From assembly GCF_015624425.1 (NCBI RefSeq), contig NZ_CP049919.1, positions 2,418,001 through 2,482,000 of the forward strand: 64,000 nt of DNA, read 5' to 3'. Under the pieces are notes generated by a model. It searched no databases. It was not told the origin of the DNA and was given only the letters and a program-made list of their open reading frames with translations. This document shows, piece after piece, positions 43,934 through 51,628 of the stretch (its first letter is position 1; every line of letters starts with the position of its first letter). The position numbers and the translations under genes were made by a program. The stretch is from Roseateles sp. DAIF2. Its GTDB lineage: Bacteria > Pseudomonadota > Gammaproteobacteria > Burkholderiales > Burkholderiaceae_C.

Positions 43934-46684
43934 TCATGGCAGCCGCGCCCGCGCCGCCTTGGCCAGGCGATAGACGCGGCCCGGCTGTGCCAGCGCCTCC
44001 TCTTCCGGGGCAATCACCGCCAGCGCCGAGTCGAGCAGCCGCCGCGCGGCGGCCATCTCGCCGCGCTGCTGCAGGGCCACGCCGCGCAGCGCGTCGATGG
44101 CGGCGGGCCAGAGTCCGGTGGCGCGGGTGGCTTCCAGCACGGAGGCGTCGAGCTGGTCGATCAGCGCCTGGGCGCGCGGCGTGTGGCCGAGCTGCAGCTC
44201 GATCGTGGCCAGAACGACGGCCGCATCCTGGGTTTGCGGCCCCTTCGGGCCCACCAGCCGGCTCAATTGCTGATGCGCGATCCGCGCCTTGTCCAGGGCC
44301 TGAGCGGCCATGCCGGCTTCCCCTTCCGCGCGCGCCCAGTTGAGCAGGGTGATGTAGGTGGCGGGGTGGGCATCGCCGAGCTTGGCGCGCACGCGCTCAT
44401 GCACCTTCTTCGCGTAGTCGAAGGCGCGTGGCCAGTCGGCCTGCCTGAACGCCAGCGCCATCAGCTCGTTGAGCAGCGTGATATGGCGGGAATGGTTTTC
44501 GCCCAGCCGTGCCACGATCACCGGCCGCGCCTCCTGTAACAGCCTTTCGACGGTGGCATGGTCCTCGCCATGGGCGCGCACCAGAGCGAGCCGGGTCAGA
44601 GCGATCAGCAGCGCATGGTCCTGCTTTCGGCTGCCCGCTTCCTCGATGAGCCGGCGGCCTTCTTCCCGAGCCTCTTCGTCCTTGCCGGCCAGCGCCAGCG
44701 CAAAGATCAGGTCCAGCCGCAAGGCGTCACGCTGTGCGGTGCTGCCCGCCTCGGTGGCGTCGAGCCCGCCGATTGCGGCTCGCAACTCGTCGACCGCTTT
44801 GGCGAACTCGCTCCGATCCATCAGCAGGATGCTGCGCGTCATCGCCACGCGCTGCCGCGCCTGCGGATCGTCGTTCGGCGGCGCGCTGAGCCGCTCCAGT
44901 TGTTCGAACTCCCGTTGCGCCTCGTCGCGACGGCCCTGGCGGCTCAGCACGCGCGCCAGCACCGCGCGCGCCTGCAAGCCCTGCCGACCGGCGGCCTCGC
45001 CGTCGCGTTCGAGCAGCGCCAAGGCGCGGCGAGCCTCCTTCTCGGCGTCCGGGAACATGTCGATGGCGCTGAACAATGCGGCCAGGCTCTCGTGGATGAC
45101 CGCTGCGGTCTCGCGCTGCGCATCAAAGCGTTCGGCCACCCGGTCGCGCGCGCTGAGCAGCACCTCGCGCAAGGTCGTGTCGGGGCCCTTGGCCGAAACC
45201 AGCGGGTTGGCGCGTCCGATCAGATCCTCGGTCAGGAAGCGCGTCAGCGCGGTCGCGCGAGCGAGCTCCATCCGCGCCTCGTTGCGCGCCAGCACGGCCT
45301 GCTGCTGCAGCCACAGCGCCGCCGCGACACCCAGCACCAGCATCGCGAACAAGGCGCGCATCAGCGGGCGGCGCGCCGCGCTGCGCGCCAGGGTCTCGCG
45401 ATCCTGGCGGGCGGTTGCCTCCGCCTGACGTCGCTCCAGCAGTTGGAGGCAGCGCTGCTCCAGGCGGCGCAGCCGGTCGGCGAGCTCGTCCGCACCGGCC
45501 AGCCGGCGCTGCGGGTTGCCATCGGTGGCAAGCTGCAGGTCCTCGCGCAGCAGCTCGTCGCCGATCTCGGCCTCCCAGCCCGGGGCCATCGGCTGGCCGA
45601 TGCGGCCCGACAGCAGCTGGTACAGCAGCACGCCCAGCGCATAGACATCGCTGCGCACCGTGGGCGCATGGCCGGTGAACAGCTCCGGTGCGATATACAG
45701 CGGCGTGCCCGAACTGGAGCCGTCACCGGCCGCGCCGTCCTCGATGGTCAGGCCCAACCGGGTGATGCCGAGCTGCTCCAGCCGGTCGGACTCCAGCAGA
45801 TGGCCGCTGCCGAAGTCACTCAACCGCACCTGCGGCTGCGAAGCGCCGCCCGTAACCAGCACGTTGGCGGGTTTCAGGTCCTTGTGCAGCACGCCGACCG
45901 CATGGGCGGCCGCCACCGCATCGGCGATCTGCAGGAACAGGGCGATCCGCGCGGGCTGGTCCAGGCCGGCCAGATGGGCCTCGGCCCATTGAGTCAGCGG
46001 CTGGCCGCCGTAGCGGCATTCCAGGAAGAAGGGCGCGAACTCGAAGTTCCAGTCCAGCACTTCCACCACCTGGGTGGGATTTTCCAGGCCCTCCTGCAGC
46101 AGGCGCAGCAGGGTGACCTCGCGCTTCAGCGCGCGCAGCCGGCTGTTGTCGAGCGCGAACTTGTAGACCCGCTGCTCATGCGTCTTCGGATGTTCGCCGA
46201 GCCAGACCTCGCTGCCGCCGGTGCGGCCCAGCTGGCGAATCAGTGCGAAGTTCGCGCGCCCCGGCACCGTCTGTCCGGCCGCCAGTTCCAGCGGGCTCGC
46301 AAACTGCCGCCCGACCGCGGTGCGCATCACCGGTCCGTCCAACCGGTAGCCGAGGCGGGCATGGGTGGCGACACGGTCGGCATTGCTCTCGCCGAGCGCG
46401 CGTCTCAGTTTGTTGATCGCGTTCGGCAGCACCTTGTCGACGGTGATGCGGCCGGCCCAGACCTCGCGCAGCAGCTCCTCCTTGGTAACGACCTCGCCGG
46501 CATGCTGCAGCAGATAGGCCAGCACCTCCAGGGCGCGGCGTTCCACCTCCACCGGCAGGCCGGCGACACGGAGCTCGAAGCGGGACTCATCGAATTCGGC
46601 GCTGCCGAAACGGTAACTGAATGCGGATCTTTCCATCGAAACGGGGTGTCGAAACGGGGCAAAGAACGGTCGGGGGCGCTTCAT
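43934..46684 (-). CDS. Winged-helix DNA-binding / Ser-Thr protein kinase / TPR fusion protein
   Basis: Predicted 916-residue regulator. Residues about 22-115 are a CadC/OmpR-type winged helix (LPVEVERRALEVLAYLLQHAGEVVTKEELLREVWAG, then NAINKLRRALGE). Residues about 145-430 are a Hanks-type kinase: VYKFALD (Lys), HKDLKPANV (catalytic loop) and SDFGSG, then GTPLYIAPELF. A transmembrane helix follows (about 445-462, MRALFAMLVLGVAAALWL), and the rest is TPR-like helices (to 916). The DNA-binding domain and kinase are thus cytoplasmic and the TPR part periplasmic, if the helix is real. It is divergent from a lipoprotein gene, and an inverted repeat lies between them. A start at residue 17 (MERSAFSYRFG) is also possible. 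Confidence 0.88.
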   Translation of the reverse strand: MKRPRPFFAPFRHPVSMERSAFSYRFGSAEFDESRFELRVAGLPVEVERRALEVLAYLLQHAGEVVTKEELLREVWAGRITVDKVLPNAINKLRRALGESNADRVATHARLGYRLDGPVMRTAVGRQFASPLELAAGQTVPGRANFALIRQLGRTGGSEVWLGEHPKTHEQRVYKFALDNSRLRALKREVTLLRLLQEGLENPTQVVEVLDWNFEFAPFFLECRYGGQPLTQWAEAHLAGLDQPARIALFLQIADAVAAAHAVGVLHKDLKPANVLVTGGASQPQVRLSDFGSGHLLESDRLEQLGITRLGLTIEDGAAGDGSSSGTPLYIAPELFTGHAPTVRSDVYALGVLLYQLLSGRIGQPMAPGWEAEIGDELLREDLQLATDGNPQRRLAGADELADRLRRLEQRCLQLLERRQAEATARQDRETLARSAARRPLMRALFAMLVLGVAAALWLQQQAVLARNEARMELARATALTRFLTEDLIGRANPLVSAKGPDTTLREVLLSARDRVAERFDAQRETAAVIHESLAALFSAIDMFPDAEKEARRALALLERDGEAAGRQGLQARAVLARVLSRQGRRDEAQREFEQLERLSAPPNDDPQARQRVAMTRSILLMDRSEFAKAVDELRAAIGGLDATEAGSTAQRDALRLDLIFALALAGKDEEAREEGRRLIEEAGSRKQDHALLIALTRLALVRAHGEDHATVERLLQEARPVIVARLGENHSRHITLLNELMALAFRQADWPRAFDYAKKVHERVRAKLGDAHPATYITLLNWARAEGEAGMAAQALDKARIAHQQLSRLVGPKGPQTQDAAVVLATIELQLGHTPRAQALIDQLDASVLEATRATGLWPAAIDALRGVALQQRGEMAAARRLLDSALAVIAPEEEALAQPGRVYRLAKAARARLP

Positions 46685-46729
46685 TAGACCTCGCTAGGCC
46701 CCGGAACGCTGTCGCCGGGCCGCGTCGAA

Positions 46730-46757
46730 TCGGTAACAGGGGTGCCGGCGTTACCGA
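46730..46757. promoter_or_regulatory. Inverted-repeat operator between the kinase-regulator and lipoprotein genes
   Basis: TCGGTAAC, 12 bases, GTTACCGA: perfect 8-bp arms. A third half-site-like GTTATCG follows at 46761-46767. It lies about 50 bases upstream of the winged-helix kinase start and 120 bases before the lipoprotein start, a fitting place for the regulator's own binding site. Confidence 0.5.
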
Positions 46758-46878
46758 TCCGTTATCGCGGCGTGGCCCGGCCGTGCCGACGCCGCCGGGG
46801 TGCCAAACCTAGCATCCGCCCCGATCGCGTCCGGTTTCGAGGCGCGACGCTTCTTCTTCGCAGCAACTCTTTCACAGC

Positions 46879-48807
46879 ATGAAAAACACAGGACAAGCGC
46901 GTCGCGGACGCAGGCTCGGGTGGCTGGCAATGGCCTTGGTGACGGCTTCGGCACTGTCCGGCTGCTGGATCAATGACGACGATTCGGCCGCCGAACCGCC
47001 GCCGCCGGGAACCGGACCCGGCACCGGGAACCCCGTGACCCATGTGGTCACGGCCAGCGTCACCGGCAGCGGCAAGATCACCAGCAACACCGGCGGCATC
47101 GACTGCGGCTCGGCCTGCAGCGCGACGCTGCCCGCCAACACGGTGCTCCAGCTGACGGCCACGCCGGCGGCCGGCCAGGTGCTGCAGAGCTGGGGCGGGG
47201 CCTGCGCCACCGCCTCGGGCAACAGCTGCAGCGTGACGGTGATCCAGGCCACCACGGTGTTCGCGACCTTCGCGCCGCAACCCACCAGCAGCTTCGCGCT
47301 GACGGTGGCGGTCACCGGCAATGGCAAGGTCAGCTCCCAGCCGGCCGGCATCGACTGCGGCAGCAGCTGCAGCGCGACCTATGCGGCCGCGACCCAGGTC
47401 GTGCTGACCGCGGCGCCGGCCCAGGGCCAGGTCTTGCAGGCCTGGGGTGGGGCCTGCGCCGGTACGTCGGCGGCCTGTACCGTCACGATGAGCGAGGCGC
47501 GCAACGTCACCGCCGCCTTTGCCGCTGCGCCGGCGCAGGGCATGGCCTGGGGCAGCGCGACCCTGCTGGAAAGCAGCAATGACTTCAACGTCGCGGACAG
47601 CAATACCTTTGCCGATGCGAATGTGCTGTCGGCCATCGATGGCGCCGGCAATGCGCTGGTGCTGTGGGAACAGTCCGACGGCACGCCCGATGGCAGCACG
47701 CGCAAGGTATTCTCGCGCCGCTACACGGCCGGGCAGGGCTGGGCCGCCGCGGTGGTGGTGCCGGGCCTGACGAGCAGCAGCGCCTCGGAGGACCTGGTCA
47801 CCGGCCGCTTGCTGCTGGACGCGGCCGGCAATGCGGTGTGGATCCGGGAGAACTTCCAGACGCGCCGCTACAACCCGGGCACCGGCTGGTCGGCAACGCC
47901 GTTCACGCCCGCCAATGGTGGTGGCGGCAAGCTGACGGATGCCAAGCTCGACACCGATGGCCATGTGCACATCGTCGGCATCGGCAATGACGATGTGCTC
48001 TACAGCCGCCTGCCGGCCAGCAGCAACCAATGGCCCGCCTTCGTCGACGTGAGCCAGTCCACCCTGACGACGCGCGCCGCCCAGCTCGCCCTCGGCAGCC
48101 AGGGCAGCCTGATCGTCGTCTGGCAGGAGCGCAATCCCGGCGATTCGAACGACAGCATGAAGGCCACCCGCTATGCGGGCGGCGCTTGGCAGACGCCGGT
48201 GCGCCTCGAGGAGCTGCTGACCGATGTGCGGGATGCCAGCCCGCGCATTGCGAGCGATGCCGCCGGCAACGCCCTCGTGGCCTGGCAGCAGGGCAGTTCA
48301 CTCTATGTGGCTCGCTATGACGGAGCCGCCAACACCTGGGGCACCCCCACCGAGATCGATGCTGGCCAGGTAAGCGACAACCTCGCGGTGCGCATCGCGA
48401 TCGCCATGGCCAACGACGGCCGGGCCGTGATCGGCTGGAACGCCAGCTTCGCGCTGAAGGCGGCGAGCTATACGCCGAGCAGCGGCTTCTCGGCGCCGGC
48501 GATGGTGAACAGCTACAGCGCCGGCCACAGCCTGGGCATCGACCAGGACGGCCGCGCGGTGGTGACCTACCGCAGCCCGGATCAATGGCCCAACCCGAGC
48601 TCCGGCATCCTGAATCTCTATGCGCGTGAACTGCCCTGGGGCGGCGCGTGGAGCGCGGCGACCCTGCTCGAGACCGGGGCGGGTGACGTCAAGGCCAATG
48701 TGAACTGCGCGGCGAACCCCGCGGGACAGGCCGTCTGCGTCTGGGCGCAGGACGATCTGGCCAACAGCACGGTGCGCAACAGCCTGCAGAGCAATATCCG
48801 GAGGTGA
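46879..48807 (+). CDS. Lipoprotein with repeat domains and a beta-propeller-like body
   Basis: Predicted 642-residue surface or periplasmic lipoprotein. The signal ends in a lipobox (ASALSGCW, Cys29), followed by a Pro/Gly spacer. Two tandem domains of about 75 residues come next, each with VTGxGKIxSxxxGIDCGxxCSATxxAxTxVxLTAxPAxGQVLQxWGGAC (only spaced key residues shown), with paired Cys; this is the divergent InlB-type B-repeat. Residues about 235-640 contain repeated blades such as DAAGNAVWIRENF, DGHVHIVGIGNDDVLY and DAAGNALVAWQQ, as in a seven-blade propeller. It is divergent from the kinase-regulator and may be its target. Function unknown. Confidence 0.83.
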   Translation: MKNTGQARRGRRLGWLAMALVTASALSGCWINDDDSAAEPPPPGTGPGTGNPVTHVVTASVTGSGKITSNTGGIDCGSACSATLPANTVLQLTATPAAGQVLQSWGGACATASGNSCSVTVIQATTVFATFAPQPTSSFALTVAVTGNGKVSSQPAGIDCGSSCSATYAAATQVVLTAAPAQGQVLQAWGGACAGTSAACTVTMSEARNVTAAFAAAPAQGMAWGSATLLESSNDFNVADSNTFADANVLSAIDGAGNALVLWEQSDGTPDGSTRKVFSRRYTAGQGWAAAVVVPGLTSSSASEDLVTGRLLLDAAGNAVWIRENFQTRRYNPGTGWSATPFTPANGGGGKLTDAKLDTDGHVHIVGIGNDDVLYSRLPASSNQWPAFVDVSQSTLTTRAAQLALGSQGSLIVVWQERNPGDSNDSMKATRYAGGAWQTPVRLEELLTDVRDASPRIASDAAGNALVAWQQGSSLYVARYDGAANTWGTPTEIDAGQVSDNLAVRIAIAMANDGRAVIGWNASFALKAASYTPSSGFSAPAMVNSYSAGHSLGIDQDGRAVVTYRSPDQWPNPSSGILNLYARELPWGGAWSAATLLETGAGDVKANVNCAANPAGQAVCVWAQDDLANSTVRNSLQSNIRR

Positions 48808-48817
48808 GGTCCGCGCG

Positions 48818-48843
48818 GGCCCCGGCCGGCTCCGGCCGGGGCC
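48818..48843. terminator. GC-rich hairpin downstream of the lipoprotein gene
   Basis: GGCCCCGGCCGG, CT, CCGGCCGGGGCC: perfect 12-bp arms just after the stop, but without a T-run, so possibly only an mRNA-stabilising stem. Confidence 0.45.
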
Positions 48844-48952
48844 ATGCCCGGTGAAGCAGGAAATGGGACGCCTTAAGTTTCACCAAAGTCTTGCCCCGTA
48901 GATTGGAGGTCCCGGCGCTTCCTCCCGACTCCTCCCCTTGAGCGCCGGCCTC

Positions 48953-48993
48953 GCCCAGCGGTTCCTTGTTTGCTCAAGGTCGCTGGGCTTTTT
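48953..48993 (+). terminator. Rho-independent terminator with a two-part stem
   Basis: GCCCAGCG and CGCTGGGC enclose a second stem CCTTG/CAAGG, and TTTTTC follows. It would stop transcripts from the lipoprotein gene before the pseudogene region. Confidence 0.75.
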
Positions 48994-49294
48994 CTTGGCC
49001 GGCCGGCAGCTTGTTGGCTCCCTGGGCCGCCCGGCGTTTCTTCAGCCAGATCACGACCTCGGTGACGCTCAGCATCGCGACGCCGGCGCCGAGCAGTGCG
49101 ATCAGGATGCGCACCGGCATGCTGCCCACCGCCGCCATGTGCAGGGTCAGCAGCCAGGTGGTGATGGTGTCGCCATTGGCCTCGCCGGTCGGGATGTCGC
49201 TGGCCAGCAGGCGGCCGGTGTCGGCGTCGAAGCTGCGCTGGGTGCGGCCGATCTTGTCGCAGATGTCCGCGTACTCATCACCCAGGCGCCGCAC
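48974..49294 (-). pseudogene. C-terminal remnant of a PepSY-associated membrane protein
   Basis: About 105 codons with the sense of a PepSY-TM protein of iron-uptake loci: RRLGDEYADICDKIGRTQRSF, then FDADTGRLLASDIPTGEAN and the last transmembrane helix (ITTWLLTLHMAAVG...LIALLGAGVAMLSVTEVVIWLKKRR). Full-length family members have about 370 residues and four helices; the N-terminal two-thirds are missing. Directly upstream is the tail of a siderophore receptor in a different frame, so a deletion joined two former neighbours. Almost certainly non-functional. Confidence 0.7.
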
Positions 49295-49339
49295 CGGCGT
49301 AGCCCGGCCAGGGCCGCCCGAGCCACGAAAACGGTCGGC

Positions 49340-49499
49340 CTCGTCGTAGCCTGTTCAGGCGCAGGTCGCGGCCGGTGCCGTAGTGACAACCGTCCATCAG
49401 GATGCAGGAGGCGGCATGGCGCCTATCCGACGCGTTCTGGACGTTCAGCGCCAGGCTCAGGCCGCGCAGCGCCGGCGAGGCATGGCCGAGTTCGTGGCG
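49340..49499 (-). pseudogene. 3' fragment of a TonB-dependent siderophore receptor
   Basis: On the minus strand about 53 codons read as the last strands of a ferric-siderophore receptor: ASPALRGLSLALNVQN, then ASDRRHAASC, and DGCHYGTGRDLRL, which matches the Cys-containing DKRYxASC...CxYGxGR end of FhuA/FoxA-type receptors. Nothing of the preceding 600 residues is present. With the adjacent PepSY remnant it marks a decayed iron-uptake locus. I identified it by reading the conceptual translation; there is no start codon. Confidence 0.65.
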
Positions 49500-49587
49500 A
49501 GGTGCCCGATTGTCATCGGCTTGTCAATCACCCCCCGGTCGGCTTGTGGTGCTGTTACCGATGGCGACAATTCGCCTTCATCGTGGC

Positions 49588-49706
49588 CATCGGGCCACCA
49601 AAGGCAAACCCGGCGCGAGCCGGTGACGCAAAGCCTCCGGTCTTGCGACCGTCCTGAACTCGAACTGAGGGCAGGCGCAGCAGCAAGATAGCGGGGTTGC
49701 CGTTCG
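49588..49706 (+). ncRNA. Cyclic di-GMP class I (GEMM) riboswitch
   Basis: The conserved GEMM core is present in order: AAAGGCAAACC, a stem capped by a GCGA tetraloop (CCCGGC GCGA GCCGG), TGACGCAAAGCCTCCGG, then a long second stem whose closing strands pair TCTTGC with GCAAGA, and the end ATAGCGGGGTTGCCG. These blocks match the V. cholerae Vc2 aptamer almost base for base. The second stem is longer than in Vc2. It sits about 85 bases upstream of the likely TpsB start, so c-di-GMP should control the two-partner secretion operon. The related 3',3'-cGAMP-binding variant cannot be ruled out without checking the base at Vc2 position 20. Confidence 0.88.
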
Positions 49707-49789
49707 AATCCTCCTCTTGGATCGACCGTCAAACGCTGCGCATGCTGTCCTTGGTGCCCTCTGCTGGCCGCCGCAGACGGGCAGAACGC

Positions 49790-51628
49790 ATGAGATCAGG
49801 GTGGGCGGGGAGGGGCCGGGTCGCACAGACCACGGCGCAAAACAACGAACGGCACATCGACAGCCACAGCGGGCGACGACCGGCGTGGTGGGCCTTGTGC
49901 TGCCTGGGCCTGCTGCCCGGCGCACTGCTGGCTCAGGGGCTGCCCGCTGGTGCCGTCAACCCGGCCGCGCAGGAACAGCTGCAGCGCCAGCGCGAGGCGC
50001 AGCAGCGCCAGGCCATGGAGCGCGAGCCGGATGTGCGCCTGCAGGGCAGTGAGTCGGACGCTCCCAGCCTGGCGCGGCAGCGCCTGGGCGAAGTTGAAAC
50101 CCCTTGCTTTCAGATTCAGCGCGTCGAACTCCTGGGCTTGGAGGGGCTGGGCGAGCTGGAACGCTTTCTGCGCCCGGCCTTGAAGGGGCCAGAGGGGGAT
50201 GATGCCCCCGAGGGGCATTGCCTGGGCGTGCGCGGCGTGTCCATCCTGCTCAGCCGCCTTCAGGATGCGCTGATCGCGCAGGGCTACATCACCACCCGCG
50301 TTCTAACGCCGGCCCAGGATCTTTCGGCCGGCCTGCTGCAGTTGCACGTGGTGCCCGGGCGGCTGCATCAAATCCGCGTGCGTGAGGGCAGCTCGCCGCA
50401 ACTGCGTCTGGGCAACGCCTTGCCCACGCGTCCGGGCGACCTGCTCAATCTGCGCGACATGGAACAGGCGCTGGAGAACCTGCAGCGCGTGCCCGGCGCC
50501 CAGGCCGACATCCAGGTCGAGCCGGCCCAGCTCAGCAGCGAACCCGGCCTGAGCGATCTGGCGGTCAGCTACCAGGGCGGCCGCGGTTGGCGCCTGCAGT
50601 TCGCGCTGGATGACGGTGGCAGCGAGTCCACCGGCCGCCATGCGCTGGGCCTGACCACCTCGCTGGACCATCTGCTGACGCTCAACGACCTGTTCTACCT
50701 GACGCTCAACCGCGACGCCGGACATTTGCGCCGCGCGCTGCACCGGGAGTCCGGTCCCGCCTCCGGCAACGATGGCCATGTGCTGCATTACTCGCTGCCC
50801 TGGGGCTATTCGCTGCTGAGCTTCACCTTCAGCCGCAGCGGTTACCGCCAGGTGGTGATCGGCGCCAACCAGGACTATGTCTACCGCGGCAGCAGCCGCA
50901 ACGGCGAGATCAAGCTCAACACCTTGCTGTGGCGCGATGCGCGGCACAAGTTCGGCGTCTGGGTCAAGCTGTTCGGCCGCGGCTCGCGCAACTACATCGA
51001 TGACACCGAGGTCGAGGTGCAGCGCCGCCGCGTCGGTGGCTGGGAGGCCGGCCTCAACCTGAAGCGCAGCGGCGCCCAGGGCGCCAGCAGCGAGCTGAAC
51101 CTGAGCCTGCGCCGCGGCACCGGCGCCTTCTCCGCGATGGCCGCGCCGGAAGAGGAGTTCGGCGAGGGTAGCTCGCGCATGGCGCTGCTGCAGGGCGACC
51201 TGAGCCTGAACTGGCCGGTCCAACTGGGCGAACGCAAGCTGCAGCTGAGCAGCCAATGGCGCGGCCAGCTGGCGCAGCGCCCGCTGGTGGCGCAGGACCG
51301 CTTCGCGATCGGCGGCCGCTACACGGTGCGCGGCTTCGGCAGCGACAGCTCGCTGTCGGCCGACAGCGGCCTGCTGTGGCGCACCGAGGCCGAGCTGCCG
51401 CTGACGAGCCTGGTGTCCGGCTACCTCGGCGTGGACAGCGGCTGGGTCGGTGGCGGCCCGGCCGTCGAACGCCTGGCCGGCCGGCACCTGGCCGGCGCCG
51501 TGCTCGGCGCGCGCCTGCGCTGGCAGGGCCTGTACCTCGATGTCTTCGCCGGCGCGCCGCTGCGCCAGCCCGAACGTTTTCCCGCCGCCCGCCTGGTGGC
51601 CGGCTTCAACCTGAGCTATTCGCTATGA
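49790..51628 (+). CDS. Two-partner secretion transporter TpsB (FhaC/ShlB family)
   Basis: Outer-membrane beta-barrel exporter of about 612 residues from the ATG at 49790; an ATG at 49742 is also possible. The earlier open frame overlaps the riboswitch and is not used. A signal peptide (WWALCCLGLLPGALLAQG) is followed by a Gln/Arg-rich N-terminal helix, POTRA 1 (CFQIQRVELLGLEG...GHCLGVRGVSILLSRLQDALIAQGYITTRV, only parts shown) and POTRA 2, then the 16-strand barrel. The signature VRGF is in GGRYTVRGFGSD, and the barrel ends FNLSYSL. It overlaps the tpsA start by 4 bp (ATGA). It exports the giant partner; function secure, name of the pair unknown. Confidence 0.93.
   Translation: MRSGWAGRGRVAQTTAQNNERHIDSHSGRRPAWWALCCLGLLPGALLAQGLPAGAVNPAAQEQLQRQREAQQRQAMEREPDVRLQGSESDAPSLARQRLGEVETPCFQIQRVELLGLEGLGELERFLRPALKGPEGDDAPEGHCLGVRGVSILLSRLQDALIAQGYITTRVLTPAQDLSAGLLQLHVVPGRLHQIRVREGSSPQLRLGNALPTRPGDLLNLRDMEQALENLQRVPGAQADIQVEPAQLSSEPGLSDLAVSYQGGRGWRLQFALDDGGSESTGRHALGLTTSLDHLLTLNDLFYLTLNRDAGHLRRALHRESGPASGNDGHVLHYSLPWGYSLLSFTFSRSGYRQVVIGANQDYVYRGSSRNGEIKLNTLLWRDARHKFGVWVKLFGRGSRNYIDDTEVEVQRRRVGGWEAGLNLKRSGAQGASSELNLSLRRGTGAFSAMAAPEEEFGEGSSRMALLQGDLSLNWPVQLGERKLQLSSQWRGQLAQRPLVAQDRFAIGGRYTVRGFGSDSSLSADSGLLWRTEAELPLTSLVSGYLGVDSGWVGGGPAVERLAGRHLAGAVLGARLRWQGLYLDVFAGAPLRQPERFPAARLVAGFNLSYSL

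Noticed and set aside
46702..46727. GGAACG...CGTC upstream of the lipoprotein gene as a fifth ECF promoter
   Set aside because: It lacks the CGTCT -10 and the shared flanking bases; it is more like a generic ECF pattern that occurs by chance in GC-rich DNA.
49690..49712. GTTCGAATCC at the end of the riboswitch resembles a tRNA T-loop
   Set aside because: No acceptor, D or anticodon stem can be formed around it; the upstream blocks fit the GEMM aptamer instead.
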